64,000 nt of DNA from Dipteronia dyeriana (Eukaryota; Streptophyta; Magnoliopsida; Sapindales; Sapindaceae), in NCBI GenBank assembly GCA_032871835.1, contig CM065298.1:92317891-92381890 (forward strand), in the 5' to 3' direction. The notes beneath the pieces were generated by a model that saw only the letters and a list, made by a program, of their open reading frames with translations, had not been told where the DNA came from and did not search any database. The position numbers were made by a program, and so were the translations under genes. Shown here one piece after another: positions 1-12,260 of the stretch; the first letter of the stretch is position 1; each line of letters opens with the position of its first letter.

Positions 1-150
1 TCTATTTGTTTGAACGGAATTATACATATAACAAGTATATATAATTTATTTTAAAAGAAGTTGGAAAACACTTTTACTTTTTAATTTCAATTTTCGTAAT
101 AACATAAGGGCATACTAATCTGGACCATGTCCTCAAATCCAATCCATTCT

Positions 151-219
151 ATTTAGGATTTGGGACTTGGGACTTGGGACTTGGGATTTAGGATTTGGGA
201 TTTGGGATTTGGGATTGGA
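151..219. repeat. 7-bp minisatellite (GGGATTT/GGGACTT)
   Basis: About nine head-to-tail copies of a 7-bp unit, mainly GGGACTT then GGGATTT, with a few TTTAGGA variants. The unit is G-rich on the + strand. It is not the plant telomere repeat (GGGTTTA); the base order differs. It lies upstream of the likely promoter of the RIN2-like gene. Confidence 0.8.
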
Positions 220-299
220 TTTGATCAAATATATTGTATCGGACTAGATTCTACACGCTTAATGTTTGGTATTTTTTTTTTAATACACATCAGAGATGT

Positions 300-400
300 T
301 AAATTATATATATATATATTTGAAGAAGTATTATTTTGTTTTCACTTTCCTTCCCTTAAAAGCTGACGCAGTCTTTCTTCCATCTAAAAAAGCGATTGTC
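300..400 (+). promoter_or_regulatory. putative core promoter of the RIN2-like gene
   Basis: An alternating TA tract at about 304-320 could serve as a TATA element. It is followed by pyrimidine-rich sequence near 345-410, as is common around plant transcription starts. No start site can be fixed from the sequence alone, so this placement is inference from position upstream of a leader that ends at a clear splice acceptor. Confidence 0.3.
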
Positions 401-1141
401 TTTTCTCTCTCTAATTTGAGCAATAAATAAATAAATCTAAAATAAATTGCTTTGCAGGAGAATTTTGTGTCTAAAACTCCACCGACGGCCTTGTCAACTT
501 CTTAGATCGAATCAGGTTCTTCGATTGCTTGATCATCTTCGTATCCTTCTTTAGTTCTTTTCAACTATGTTTTTTATATTGGTCAAATTCATTAAAATCG
601 TACCTGTTTTTTGCTCATTCGTTGAATATATTTACCAATTCGATTTTTTTTTAGCTTGAATTGTTATTCTAGGGTTTTAGTTTTTTGAATTTGTTGGGGG
701 ACTGATTTCAATCTTATAAATTCAATGTAGTTCGTTGCCTTTTGTATTAATTACTTCTTCTGATTCCCAATCATACCAATTATGCAATTGATTGTTTTCT
801 TGCTTTGGATTTTTCTCGGCAACCTCACAGAAAAGTTAGATTTTTTTTTTAATGTGTTAGTTTGTTGTTATTTTGGTTGATCCATGAGGGCTTTAGAAAA
901 TACAGCTGGAGTAATGACCGTGTTTTTATGTGTATTGATGCAGGTTTATTGATTCTGATCTTGGGGAGTTCTTAGTTTGGTAAATCATTGTGTTAATTTT
1001 GGACGTTTAAGCCACTTGTAACGGTTAGTACCTCTCGAATTAATGCAGAATTGAGATTACTGTGGGCTAAGAGTCATGGTAATGCAGTTGTAATGAGAAT
1101 TTGGGAGTTGGGTTTTGGTGAAAGAGCTTTGTTTCTTACCA
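400..1141 (+). other. 5' leader of the RIN2-like gene, with a leader intron
   Basis: No protein family is visible here. A good splice acceptor (GATGCAG) ends at 943, after T-rich sequence, so a leader intron is likely; one possible donor is at 541 (CTTC then GTATCC). The downstream leader exon, 944-1141, holds several upstream ATGs, including one at 1093 that opens a 45-codon reading frame overlapping the main start out of frame and ending at 1230. Either this leader is spliced further or translation is down-tuned by the upstream ORF. Confidence 0.45.
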
Positions 1142-4100
1142 ATGGGTATGAGATACTTGACAATTTCAGCGGTGTCTACAGCTCTAAGCTTTGTGGCTCT
1201 TCTAGTTTGGACAGACTTTTCATTGGATAAGCTAAAGATAATATTTAGTGAGGATTTTGTTCATTTGGAGAGTATAGACCGTGCCATCGAGCTGGTTTTG
1301 GGTTCTTATGCGACATACACATTGCTGGGAAATTTTGTGCTCAATGCTTTTATTCTACTCATTCTTTGTCTGAAGGCAAGTTTGGTCTTTTGCGATGTGA
1401 TTATTTGGTATTAATTCTTTTCAATCATGATTTCCTGAACATACATGAGTTTTGTGCGAAGTGCCATGTGCAAGTTAAGCAATGCATGCTAAAGGAGTTA
1501 TTGAATGTGTGTAGTAGCGTGCTAGTTTGTACATAGATAATACTTTGTGTTAATTTGTGTTTTCGGTAGGCACTAGTGCATGTTTTGTACCATGTATGCT
1601 GGTGGTTCTGTCAAGCTTATTACTAAGTTTTTTGTTTGTATATTGTTGTAACGGTCTTTGAGTTGTAGTATAATGTTAAAGAGTATTGCTTTTGTTACTT
1701 TTGCTACATTTGCGTACGCTTGTTGTCAAGTGCTGCTGTTATGTCCATGGAGTTTTTTGTTTTTTTTGCTTTTTTTTTTTTTTAACATGCCTTAATACCA
1801 TAGAAATATCATGCAGTGTTAAACATCACTGGTTGTTTCTATCTCTATAATTATGGTTATTTTGTTTCCACACCAAATTCCACTAACAAGAGTCAAAATA
1901 ATGAAATAGAACAGTACCAAACTAAATTCAATTTAAGCAAATTTTCTGGTGTATTTTTATATTCGTCAATGTAATTTCATGCACATAATTACACTGAAAG
2001 ATATTGTAGTTGGAAAATACTTATGTCCGTAATTGGTTCTTTTTTGAGAACATTTATGCTTGATATTTATTTTGAGTTTCTTTCAACAGGTCTTATAATT
2101 TTTTATTTCCGAGCTACAGTCTATTGTAATATGGTTGTACTTATTATTATTTTTGGTAAAATGTATTGGTGTTTTAATTAATTGAAATGTATTGGGAAAA
2201 TAAAAATATATTGGTCTTTAGTTTTGGTAAATTTAGTTGTACAAATTTTTTTTGTGTAGGTAGTTTCTCGTACTCATGGGGATACCACTAAAAATAGCAA
2301 TTATAGTGAAACTCAAGTACTCAACCAAACTTTAAATTGATTCTAATAGATTACAATATTGTAGTGCAATTAGAGTTTATATTTTGTTTAAATAGTTTAA
2401 TGCTTACGAATAAGAATGAGCCAATGAGGAATCTCATGCAAATACTTTATTTATTTTTGCCAAATCATATTATTATATCTTATATGTTTTATTGATTGCC
2501 CTCTTGAAGTCAAATACAGGCTATGCCATTGCTTATTATCCTAAAATCTCCCATGTCTCTAACCACCGTCATAAAAAGTGCAAAAAAGTTATTCCCTTAT
2601 TTGATTGTTTTGGTTTCTGTTTTCTGCTTGCAGACTATATTCTTCGTAAAGTTGTATCCTTCTGAAACTCGGAAATTCGTGGAGCGTCTTATCAATTATG
2701 TTATTTACAAGGTAAATACTCCATACAACTGGTTAGTTGCATGGTATTTATTATGTGTCATATAAAAATTTTACGAGATTAAAGTTTAAATTTGTTCTTT
2801 ACTGTCTTCTTTTTTCTTAACATAGTATGCTGAGACTCGAGTCATGTTTGACAATGGAATACATACTCTTTGCAAACATTTAATTCGATAAATTTGTTAC
2901 GCTAATTTAGTCTGCCAAGATAAACAGCTTTGTGGTTGTTGCATTGAACAGGGGATATTTTTACCACTGGTTGTTCCACCAACAGTGTTTCAAGCAGGCT
3001 TATGGTCAACTTGGTTGACTGTTCTATGTTCGCTGAAGGTATATGCTACAGTGTATTATAATGCACATGCTGTTTTAACTTTTAAGTTTTAATAAATGAG
3101 GAATTTTAATTGCTATCCATGCATTATAATACATTAGTACGTATCATTTTTATTGAGCAGATGTTTCAGGCTTTGGCGAGAGATCGACTTGAACGTTTGA
3201 ATGCATCTCCTTCTGCAATGCCATGGACATATTTTCGTGTTTTTTCAGCTCTATTGTTGGTTCTCTCAGTTGATTGTTTCTGGTATGATTTAGGAAATGC
3301 ATTTTACGGACCTCTCTTTACCACTTTTTACTTTTCTTTATATTGCGTTATGAATCTTGGTGCTGTAATCTGCACGTTGCTTTCACCTAACTAAACGGCT
3401 AACATTAATTGTGGGTGAATGTTTTTTTTTGCTCTGGTCCTACAAAATGAGGTCACCACTTGTGCCCGGTCCGTAGCAATAGGTGGAGGAAATGACTTTA
3501 TTCCAACTTTCTAGAATATACAAAACACCCAAGTTCTAAGACAAGAGTAGCTTTTTTCCTCAAAGGAGTCTTTTGAACCCTTTTCTTCAGATTATGAACT
3601 ATATTGCAGAGGGTTCAAACAAGTATCCACTCTTTAAAGTAGTTGTTCTTAATGGAGAATATCTTTTAGAGTTGACGAGTGAGATCTCAGTTGTGTTGGC
3701 CCATGTGGTCTTAGTGGAGAATTCTACTTCAGAATTGAGGAGGGACATTCTTCTGCTTTCTGTCTCTGTACACATTGTTTCAGAAAAGGAATACAAATTT
3801 CACTTTTAATCTTCTTTTTTTCTCTGTTAAAAGCCTTTACTTTAACTATGTACTAATTAACACTATTAAGGTTGAATGATTTCATCTAGGAAATGTCTCA
3901 ATGTTTGTCGTTGGCTGCTTACAGGTTAAGGTTTTGTCTCGTAATATATAGAACAATGGGTTCATCTATGTTGCTGTTATTATTTTTTGAGCCACTCAGT
4001 GTTGCTTTTGAGACCATGCAGGTAATGTTGTGAAAAGCTTTCTGAAATATGATAAATAGTTTTTTTTGACTTTATTGTATTCTATTTTTAAAATGATAGA

Positions 4101-7100
4101 ACCTAACTTGACAAAGTAATTTGGTGCCAATGCTTTATGTAGGCCATTTTGGTTCATGGTTTCCAATTGCTCGATATATGGCTCCACCACTCAGCAGGGA
4201 ACAGCTCAAACTGCCAAATGTCAAAATTTTTTAATATATCAGCTGCAGGTGCTTCTTCCAACTCACAAGTTATTTAGTTAACATTGATGTATGAATGTGA
4301 TATCTTTGATCTTTTGAGGGGGTGCTCGGATGTACTCAGGCTTGGAGGTTCTGTTGCTTTTCTGTTTTATTACATCAGAGAAATTATATAAATTATTTTT
4401 TCCTATTTGTTTTGTTGATCTTGCAAGGACGTCCTGCTTTGGGGAATTAAAAAAAATTATCTTAGCTGCACCAGATGAATTCTTTTTCTTTATTGAAACT
4501 TAAGATTGTAGGAAAAACAGTAAGTCAGGAAAAGCACATTTTTCCCCTTTTTGCACACAGATTAGTAATGCTAAGCTCAGTTTTATAAGCTGGAGATGTG
4601 TTAGTAGACATATTTTCACTAATTTTGCTAATTAGTAGATGCTTTAAGAGTGGTAGCTTTTGAAAATTTATAGTTTTGGAGCTTATCAATGAAATCGTAT
4701 TAGCCTCCTCAGTTGTATGTAGGAGCTTCCAATTTGAAAATTTGGCATTTTGTATTTAGTAGTTTTTGTTTCTTATTTGGTCATCTGGATAAATTTTATG
4801 CTACGTTTTATGTAGTTTTGGTATCTCTGCACAAGCTCTTTGTGTTCTCCCATGTGTGTATATGGTGGTTTAATTTTAAGTTGCTGTCATTTATGGAACT
4901 TCAGCATATTAATATGTTAGTCCTTTACTCCTTTTGCTGATTTAAGGAATGTGTCTGCAGGTTCATTGTTGGAATGGAAAGGCATTCTTATTCGGAACTT
5001 GGGTTTCTTCCTAGACATGGCTACATTGTTGATGGCACTAGGTCATTACATCCATATTTGGTGGCTCCGTGGCATGGCATTCCATCTTGTGGATGCAATT
5101 CTTTTCTTAAATATACGTGTAAATATCTGTATTCCTGTTTTGTATTGGAAAAGTATCAATATAAAATTAATGAGGTTATTTTGGTAAATGTTAATTTTAT
5201 CACCTTTTGGTTCATCTAGTCAATTGTTTTTGACAGGCCTTGCTCAGTGCAATCATAAAACGTATAAAAGGATTCATCAAATTGAGACTAGCTTTAGGAG
5301 ACCTTCATGCTGCACTCCCTGATGCAACGTCTGAAGAGCTACGTGCATATGATGATGAATGTGCTATCTGCCGGGTATGCTTTCTTGTTTTGTTGTTTGG
5401 CTTTTAGGTTTCACTTGAACCCTTGACGTGTGATTAACTGGGCAAAATGACAGGAGCCTATGGCAAAGGCTAAAAAGCTGAAGTGCAATCACCTTTTTCA
5501 TCTTGCATGCTTGAGATCTTGGTATGATCAATATCGTTTGTTACATTCTCAGCCTAAGATTTGCAAGGGTAAAACGGTCAATATAATGTTGAAAGTTGAT
5601 TTAACATGCCAGGTTGGATCAAGGTTTAAGTGAGACTTACTCCTGTCCCACATGCCGAAAGCCACTTTTTGTGAGTAGACATGAAAATGAAGTGAACCCT
5701 CGTGCTGCAGAAGTTTCAAGTGATGAGCAGTTAGCTCGTCAGTTAAGTTTGGGACTTGACAGGAGCAACAATTCTGTACAAACCTTGCCTACAGGAATTT
5801 TCCCTAGTCAGGCACAGAACTCTATGGAAGGCAGTAATTGGAGGTTTGGTTCCTTACATACATCAAAGTAGTTTCTCTTTAATGGTATACATATCTGTTA
5901 ATATTTGTGAAAGCTCTTCTTGGACAAAACAGAATTAATACCCGCTTTACATATTAACCAACTATCTGTGGGATAAATTTGACAAATACTGATTGTGAGA
6001 CTTTTTTTTTTAAACAACTTGAACACTTATATTTAGCTACTAGGAAGAAGAAGAAAAGTGTATCATTAAGACTTAAGCATTGAAGACATTTCAGTCATAT
6101 TTAGACCTTTGACTAAAAAACAAATGCAACCAAAATTTCAGTTTGTGCATAAAACCCTTTTGAATATTAATTGGAATTTGTTATTTTACATTGTAAGTGG
6201 ATATATTTTTTTATTACATAACCCAAATTAGCAAATCAGATGATTTAAGAAACTATTTTATTATATCCTTGGAGGAAGTAACTTACTATTACTGGTCTTG
6301 ACAATGGAAGATGACTTCGCTGCTGTTTGATATGCAAAAGACATTCACAATGCTTGTGCAATTCATTACACGATGTTGTATTTATAGGATGTTTGGTTAG
6401 CTGTATTTTATTTTATTTTTTCTGCTTCTCCTTTCCCCATGTAGGAGTGCAGGACTGGATTCAAGTTGGCTGCATAATTGGCCAAACCAAGGTGTTGACG
6501 GAGCAGGTCCCTCTACTGCTATGAGATCAGTTGGATTGGGCAGAGTTCAGATGATGATGAGGCATCTTGCTTCTGTGGGAGAAACCTATGCACAGACAGC
6601 GATTGACGATACTGCTTGGAACCTTTGGCCAATGAATCCCCCTCAAGCTGCCGCAACTGGTTCACCCATCCCACCTACAGTTGCTGGAAGATACCCTGGA
6701 AATACTGGTGGTTTACATATGACGCCTGCTTCACATAATGATAACATAGCGAATATACTTGCCATGGCTGAGACTGTACGGGAGGTTCTTCCACACATAC
6801 CAGATGAGTTAATTTTAGAGGTGCGGTTTGGATTTTACGTTTGTTCTGTGTTAATATTTTTTGCCTGTAGCTCTTATTTTCTCCATTTCAGTTATGCTAC
6901 TTCGTTTTATAATTACCGTTGCTATTATATCTGCTGAGCAAGAAAATTCCTGCTAAGTTGAGACCTATCACAATAAAATAAGCCACCGTTAAATCCATAA
7001 ACTGACACTTGATACGTACGAGAGAGTTATGTGGGGGGAAATATGTTGCTATGGCTGGTATTAGAAATATACTGTTTTTCTGTTTTTTGCCAACCAACCT

Positions 7101-7527
7101 CACATTTGCTGGAGTCCATCTAAAGGGAGGGATATTTGTAAGCAAGTAGTTTGAGATAGGCTCTCCTGAAAAATGAGTTATATTGCAGGTTATTATCCCC
7201 TTAAGTTTAGTTTTTTATTCGAAGCCAAAGTCGAGTAACTTGATGGAGTCCAACTACGTGATTTTAGTGGTAGATGCAAATTTCATCGCTGATTATTATT
7301 ATTATTATTATTTTTGTTTTTGTTTTAAACAGTTATGTTGGAATTATTGTGGACAAGATTAAAATTGACAATGAGAATTCTTTATCTTGAACTCCTTGAG
7401 TAGTTTCGTTCTGCTAGAACTGGTTCCGACTTCTGGTTGTTTATAGTAAATAATGAATCTAATTTTGCAGGACTTGCAGAGAACAAATTCGGTTACCGTT
7501 ACTGTGAATAATCTTCTCCAAATGTGA
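1142..7527 (+). CDS. RIN2: RIN2/RIN3-type membrane RING-CUE E3 ubiquitin ligase, 12 coding exons
   Basis: The family (RPM1-interacting proteins 2 and 3, plant relatives of AMFR/gp78) comprises membrane E3 ubiquitin ligases that support hypersensitive cell death triggered by NLR receptors. Exons I can join in phase: 1142-1375, 2634-2711, 2952-3038, 3161-3282, 3925-4021, 4143-4248, 4961-5118, 5237-5374, 5454-5521, 5613-5843, 6445-6820, 7471-7527. They give 583 aa with no stop, close to the family length. The N-terminal half has several hydrophobic segments. A RING-H2 finger runs from Cys336 (CAIC) through KCNHLFHLAC to Cys377 (CPTC). A CUE-like ubiquitin-binding segment fills residues about 543-583 (from NILAMAETVREVLPHIPDEL). 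The start is the ATG opening MGMRYL, where family members begin. Intron 1 starts GCAAGT, a GC-AG intron; all others are GT-AG. The split between RIN2 and RIN3 cannot be decided here. Confidence 0.93.
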
Positions 7528-7786
7528 TTGCTTGCTTTTATACGGGAAGGACATATTCTCAGTCCAATGTATAACTAATCTTCGAAGGTTTCAGGAACAT
7601 TCGATCTCAGAGGTAGGTGAATTTACACAGGCTGCTTTCTTCTCGTGCTTTTTCTTTTCTCTTTGAAATTTGAATATCCCGAAACTCCATTCTCTGTATA
7701 TAAAAGCGGCTCGCTGATCAGTTCTTCGTTTGGAAGAACCAAAAAAAAGGCCACAGATATAGATCAAGTATTCTGTATTCCTGTGA

Positions 7787-7792
7787 AATAAA
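7787..7792 (+). terminator. poly(A) signal AATAAA of the RIN2-like gene
   Basis: A canonical AATAAA lies 260 bp after the stop codon, in AT-rich sequence with no competing gene. It is the best candidate for 3' end formation of the upstream gene; the cleavage site itself is not visible. Confidence 0.5.
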
Positions 7793-7799
7793 TTTTCAA

Positions 7800-8764
7800 T
7801 GCACACAAAGACATACAGACAAGCTGGTTTATGCGGTCTGCACTTTGTTGGCTTCATTCTACAGCAACGCAAGTTTCTTCATCAAACCAACTGTCCACCA
7901 TGTAAATTCAGCAGCGAGTGAGTTCAATGACAATTAAATGACTTCCCAGATTGTGGAAACAGCTGGCCACCAAAAATTAATATCTACTTGTTGAGATCGA
8001 TCACTAGTTGCACGGCACAAATATATACTCATAATTGATAGGTGTTTATTTAAAAAAAAAAAAAAACATTTTATAAAAACTTGTAAATTATGTGTCAGAG
8101 GAAAATCTCCCGCAATTAATATAAAAAGGGCACACCACCTCAACTAGGAAGACATATTACATATATTGACTCTTGAGGTTAATTATTCAAAACTTTTGTC
8201 CGTAATGATGTCACTAATTGGAATTTTTTCTTCCTCTCCGTCCATAATTGTCTACTAATTCAAACTGCAAGATTAAAACAAAAGATTGATTATATTTACC
8301 AATGAAAATTCCATGCTATAGTTTAGTATAAAAATTTCATTGTCAACCTCTAAAATTTAGTCTAATTAAATTTCAAAACAATTTGTTTTAATTTGAAAAA
8401 TAATAGGTAGAAACCTTTCTTGATGAGGAATATTAAGATAAATTTCCTTTTTATTTTCTGGTATTTAAATTTTTTATGAAAAATTAAAGTTCTTGTAATG
8501 AGTAAATTGCAGCCAAGTTATCTGAGGTTTGACCTTGACCAACAAAAAACAATTTTATATTTAATTGATCATGACCTTCCCTCCCACGGTAAATTAAAGT
8601 TAGTCAAACTTAACAAAGATAAGGGTATTTTGGTTCTTTTAAACATTTTTATTTATTACAAAGAATAGATTTAAAAGCTTTTAAGTCTTCACCATTCATC
8701 TTGACTACAAATTAAAGAGGAAATAGGGGGAAATATCATATTGACTACAAATTAAAGAGGAAAT
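7800..8764. other. intergenic; 40-bp tandem duplication at its right end
   Basis: No coding sequence is recognisable. A poly-A run lies at about 8050-8065. At 8701-8770 a 40-bp unit (TTGACTACAAATTAAAGAGG, then an AAATAGGGGG tract) occurs twice in tandem; the second copy runs directly into the left end of element C, so the duplication may have arisen during or after that insertion. Confidence 0.6.
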
Positions 8765-9471
8765 AGGGGGAAATAACACCAAATGAGTTTAGTTTTGTGG
8801 AAATATCACCAAATTATTAGTTTTATGTTTTTTTAGCACCAAAGTATGTGGTGAGACTAAAATGCTCTTACTTATTCTTTTATTTTACTTTTTACTTTTT
8901 AAAAATCTCTCTCTTTCTTCCTCTCTCTCAGTTTTTTTAATCAAAGAATCAATAGAGGTCGGACAAACTTCAAATGGAGGTCGAAATGACCTCGACCTTC
9001 ATTGGTGGTCGATGAAGAATAAGATAATAAAACCAAATCCGAAAATAAGTCTGTGCAATAATTCTCGGGTAGGTCACCTGAGACTTATTGCCAGCTATCG
9101 GAGATTTATTGCTAGTTATCCGAGACTTATATCCAGATACCCAAGACTTATTGTCAGCTGCCCAAAATTATTTATAGAATTTTATTTAACGGAGGTCGTT
9201 TCGACAACCTTCAATGGAGGTTGAGGGTCATTGAAACGACCTCTAATGGAGTCGATTGTTTCGACGACCGCCATTGATCCATCAATGAAGTTCTTTGAAA
9301 AAAAATAGAGGAGAGAGGAAGAAAGAGAGAGAGGGAAATAAATTTAAAAAGTTAAAAACAAAGGGGCAATTTTGCTAGAACACATTAATTGATGCTATTT
9401 CCATAAGAATTATTAACTTGGTGACTTTTCCACCAATGTCTTTGGAAGAGTGCTATATAAAAAAGGAACCC
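8765..9471 (+). mobile_element. element C: MITE-like element with internal CGAGACTT array
   Basis: Left end begins AGGGGGAAATAACACCAAAT and right end finishes with GTGCTATATAAAAAAGGAACCC. Both ends closely match element D (38941-39762) in the opposite orientation, which defines the borders. Inside are a CT-rich tract, two GGTCG/CGACC-rich blocks that are partly inverted copies of each other (about 8955-9010 and 9190-9275), and a short array at 9066-9175 with units like CCGAGACTTATTGCCAGCTA. No transposase is encoded. Superfamily is not certain; I infer a Mutator-like derivative from its plan. Confidence 0.65.
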
Positions 9472-10429
9472 AAAATTAAACTATTTTTTTTTAACAAAAC
9501 CATTGGATATGAGGATATCAGACCTCTATTAAACAATGAAGGTCTTACCACCATCACTGTAGATCTAGTGTAATTTGGGGATCCATATGGAATAAGTAAA
9601 ATTTTTCTGAAGAACATGTTATTGGATTGGATTTCAAAAATTTTGAATTGAAGAAAAATATGGAGATACAACCTGTCTCCACCTTTTTTTTTTTAATTTG
9701 TAATTTTCATTTTTTTCAGTGGCAATCCAAATTTGTTTTCATATATTTATATATTTTAAAATCAGATTTTTTTTTATTCAAAAGCATTTTAGTATTTGTA
9801 GCGGTCAAATCCGGTAAATGGTTAAATTTGATAAACTTTAACTAACAATAGGAGATGACATTATCAATTAATGATAAAGTTGTTTTTGGTTATCAAAGGC
9901 CAAACCTTTGGGAGGTTTGCTGCAATTTACTCTCTTGTAATTTGTAAAATTAATGAGATTTATTTGCATTTTAAATAAAATCTGAGTATTGAATACAAAA
10001 AAATGTTCATAATCGAACAAAGTCACATGGTTTATTAAAATATGCCGTCGTATTGCAAACAATTAAAATATTCATTTTTTCTCTTCACCTCTCTCCCTCA
10101 CTCTGACTCTCATTCATTCGAAAAAAATTTCTCACACCACCGATTCGCTTCAAACCCTAACTTTCTACAATCCCATTCTTCTTGTAACTCTCTTGAATTA
10201 CACTATATTACTACATGATAATCATAAGTAGTTCCACTATACTTAACAATCTTGTTCCTCTCTAAACGGAAAATTTTATACAAACAATATTATGTGTAAC
10301 ATGTTCCCTATCTCACTTGATGCATGTTTCTCACGTTGCCTTGAAGGATAAATTGTAAAATCTGATCCGATTAAGGGATGGCGTGATCGTGAAGATCAAC
10401 CTTGTTGAACAGCGACATATGAAGCGGAA
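9472..10429. other. intergenic, AT-rich
   Basis: Nothing recognisable is encoded. The sequence is AT-rich, with homopolymer runs at 9484-9492 and 9686-9695 and pyrimidine-rich patches near 10080-10135. It ends where homology to an L1 element starts. Confidence 0.5.
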
Positions 10430-12260
10430 AAAACCAAGTGCAAGAATGGAGATTCGGTGCGGAAGAGACTCCATTACGGAAGAAAGCGATTTGCACAAAA
10501 TACAGTGTGTCTACTGAGAGTTTGAGATGGGATTGGAACTGTGGGACAAATAGCTCAACTTTTACAAAAGCTGTTGGAAATTTGTTTAAGCACGACTCTC
10601 AATCGGCTAGGATCTTGGAGGAGGGAATTCGGGTGGTTGTGGGTAGAGGGGATAGAGCAAGGTTGTGGCCATATGTTTTGGTAGAAGGTACCTCTTTGAA
10701 GCAAGCTTTTCCAAGAATCTACACCTTAGCGGTTAACAAAAGTGGTAGTATTAAGGATTATTGGAAAAGTGATGGGATGGTAGGCAAGTGGGAGATTATT
10801 TTAAGGAGGCCTCTTTTTAATTGGGAGATTGAGCAGTGGGATTGCTGTAGAGGTTGTTTGGAGAATGTCATCATTCGGGGAAGCTCTTCAGGACACAGTT
10901 AGCTGGGCTTATAATACTAAAGGGACCTTTTCTGTTAAATCTTTCATAAATTGCTTAAGGAAAGGGAGTACAGGGAAGGAGGCAGGATTTATAAGAGTGT
11001 GGCAAGGCCTCTCCCCTCCGAAGGTCGAGATATTTGTCTGGCAGCTTCTATATGAAGAGTGATGGTCAGAGAAGTGTTTAAGAAATTTAGTCTTCTCTCG
11101 GATGATAGTGAGGGTTGCTCTCTATGTGATGATTTCGAGGAATCTATCGATCATCTTTTCCTCTCTTGTAAGTGGGCATGAAGTCTGTGGCAGCTTTGTA
11201 TAAAGTGGTGGTGTGGGGTTCTTGCTCTTCTCGTTCTTTGTTCGATTGGTGGAAGTGGTGGAATGGATTATGCTTCATGACAAAGTATAAGAGGGCGTGG
11301 ATATCGCTCTTTTTTATGGTGGTCTGGACTATATGGGAGGTAAGGAACAACAAGGTTTTCAACAATGTGGATACTACTATTAGTAAAACGGAGGATATGG
11401 TGAGGTTTAGAGTTGTGTGGTGGTTCAAGTATTTGGGTGGAGGATCGTCATACTCGATTACGCATATGTTATTGAACATTAAAGAATGTTGCTCGAATTC
11501 CAGGAAAATGAAGGTCCCAAAGAAGGACGAGTGGGTGTCTCCGCCTGTTGATGCCTTGAAGTTAATGTTAATGGTTCGGCGAGAGGTGATCCAGGCCTGG
11601 CTAGCATTGGCGAAATTCTTCGTAATCATGGTGGAAAGGTTCTTTGCACTTTTTCTGCCATTGTTGGTATTCAAGACCCGATTACTGTTGAAATTCTTGT
11701 TATTGTAAAAGCTTGTGAGATTTGTGGTTCTAGGCCATAAATGGTTGGTAAAACTATTGTGGTTGTTAGTGATTCTAAGGTGACCGTTTCGCTTATTAAT
11801 AAGGAGGGTGTAGGAAGCCTTAAGCACGCGCAACCTATTCACGACATTTGTATATTCCTCAGCACTGGTTTTGTCTCTGTGGTGTTTTGTTCTAGGGACT
11901 CCAATTCCATAGTAGATTTTATGGCTCATAAAAGGTCAAGGAATAAAGAGGAGAGTTTCTTCTGGTGTGACTAAATTGCTATTGTCGTTTCTTTCCCTTG
12001 CTCCCTTTGAGTTCTGTTGTGGTCCTGTGGGTTGTTTACGTTGTTGTGGTTCTGTGGGGTGTGGTCCTCTGTGCTGTTGTGCTTTTGGCTGTTTGGGTGT
12101 GCCCTGTTTCGTGTTGGTTGTTGTTTTTTGTTGTGGTTTTTACGTTTTTGGTTATATCCTGGATGGTTTGAGGCTATTGTGTGGGTGTGCCCCCTGTTTC
12201 TCTTTTGCTCGGTTCTTTTAGCCTTTGCTGCATGAATAAATTTGCTTTTTAAAAAAAAAA
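10430..12260 (+). pseudogene. 5'-truncated L1-type LINE (RT C-terminus, zf-RVT, RNase H remains)
   Basis: Only the 3' third of a plant L1 ORF2 is present. After 10438 the reading frame matches the post-catalytic part of plant L1 reverse transcriptases (WRFGAEETPLRKKAICTKY, then VVVGRGDRARLWP). The zinc-binding RT domain follows, with PPKVEIFVWQLL near 11018-11053 and a Cys/His cluster CSLCDDFEESIDHLFLSC near 11116-11169. RNase H-like remains lie at about 11740-11970 (VVVSDSKVTVSLINKEG). Several frameshifts and stops break it. The tail is GT-rich 3' UTR, AATAAA at 12235 and a poly(A) run at 12251-12260, as expected of target-primed insertion. No target duplication was confirmed. Confidence 0.85.

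Noticed and set aside
151..219. Interstitial telomere repeat
   Set aside because: The unit is GGGATTT/GGGACTT and not GGGTTTA; base order differs.
7591..8143. Minus-strand open frames downstream of the RIN2-like gene
   Set aside because: They overlap its 3' UTR and AT-rich spacer, with no recognisable domain or splice-joined partner.
11144..11929. 261-codon minus-strand open frame
   Set aside because: It is antisense to readable L1 zf-RVT/RNase H coding on the + strand; the protein is not similar to any family I know.
11967..12235. Cys-rich open frames that could suggest a secreted peptide
   Set aside because: They lie in the GT-rich 3' UTR of the L1 element just before AATAAA and poly(A). 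The mirrored case at 52794-53000 and 53725-53940 (-) is the same kind of L1 tail.
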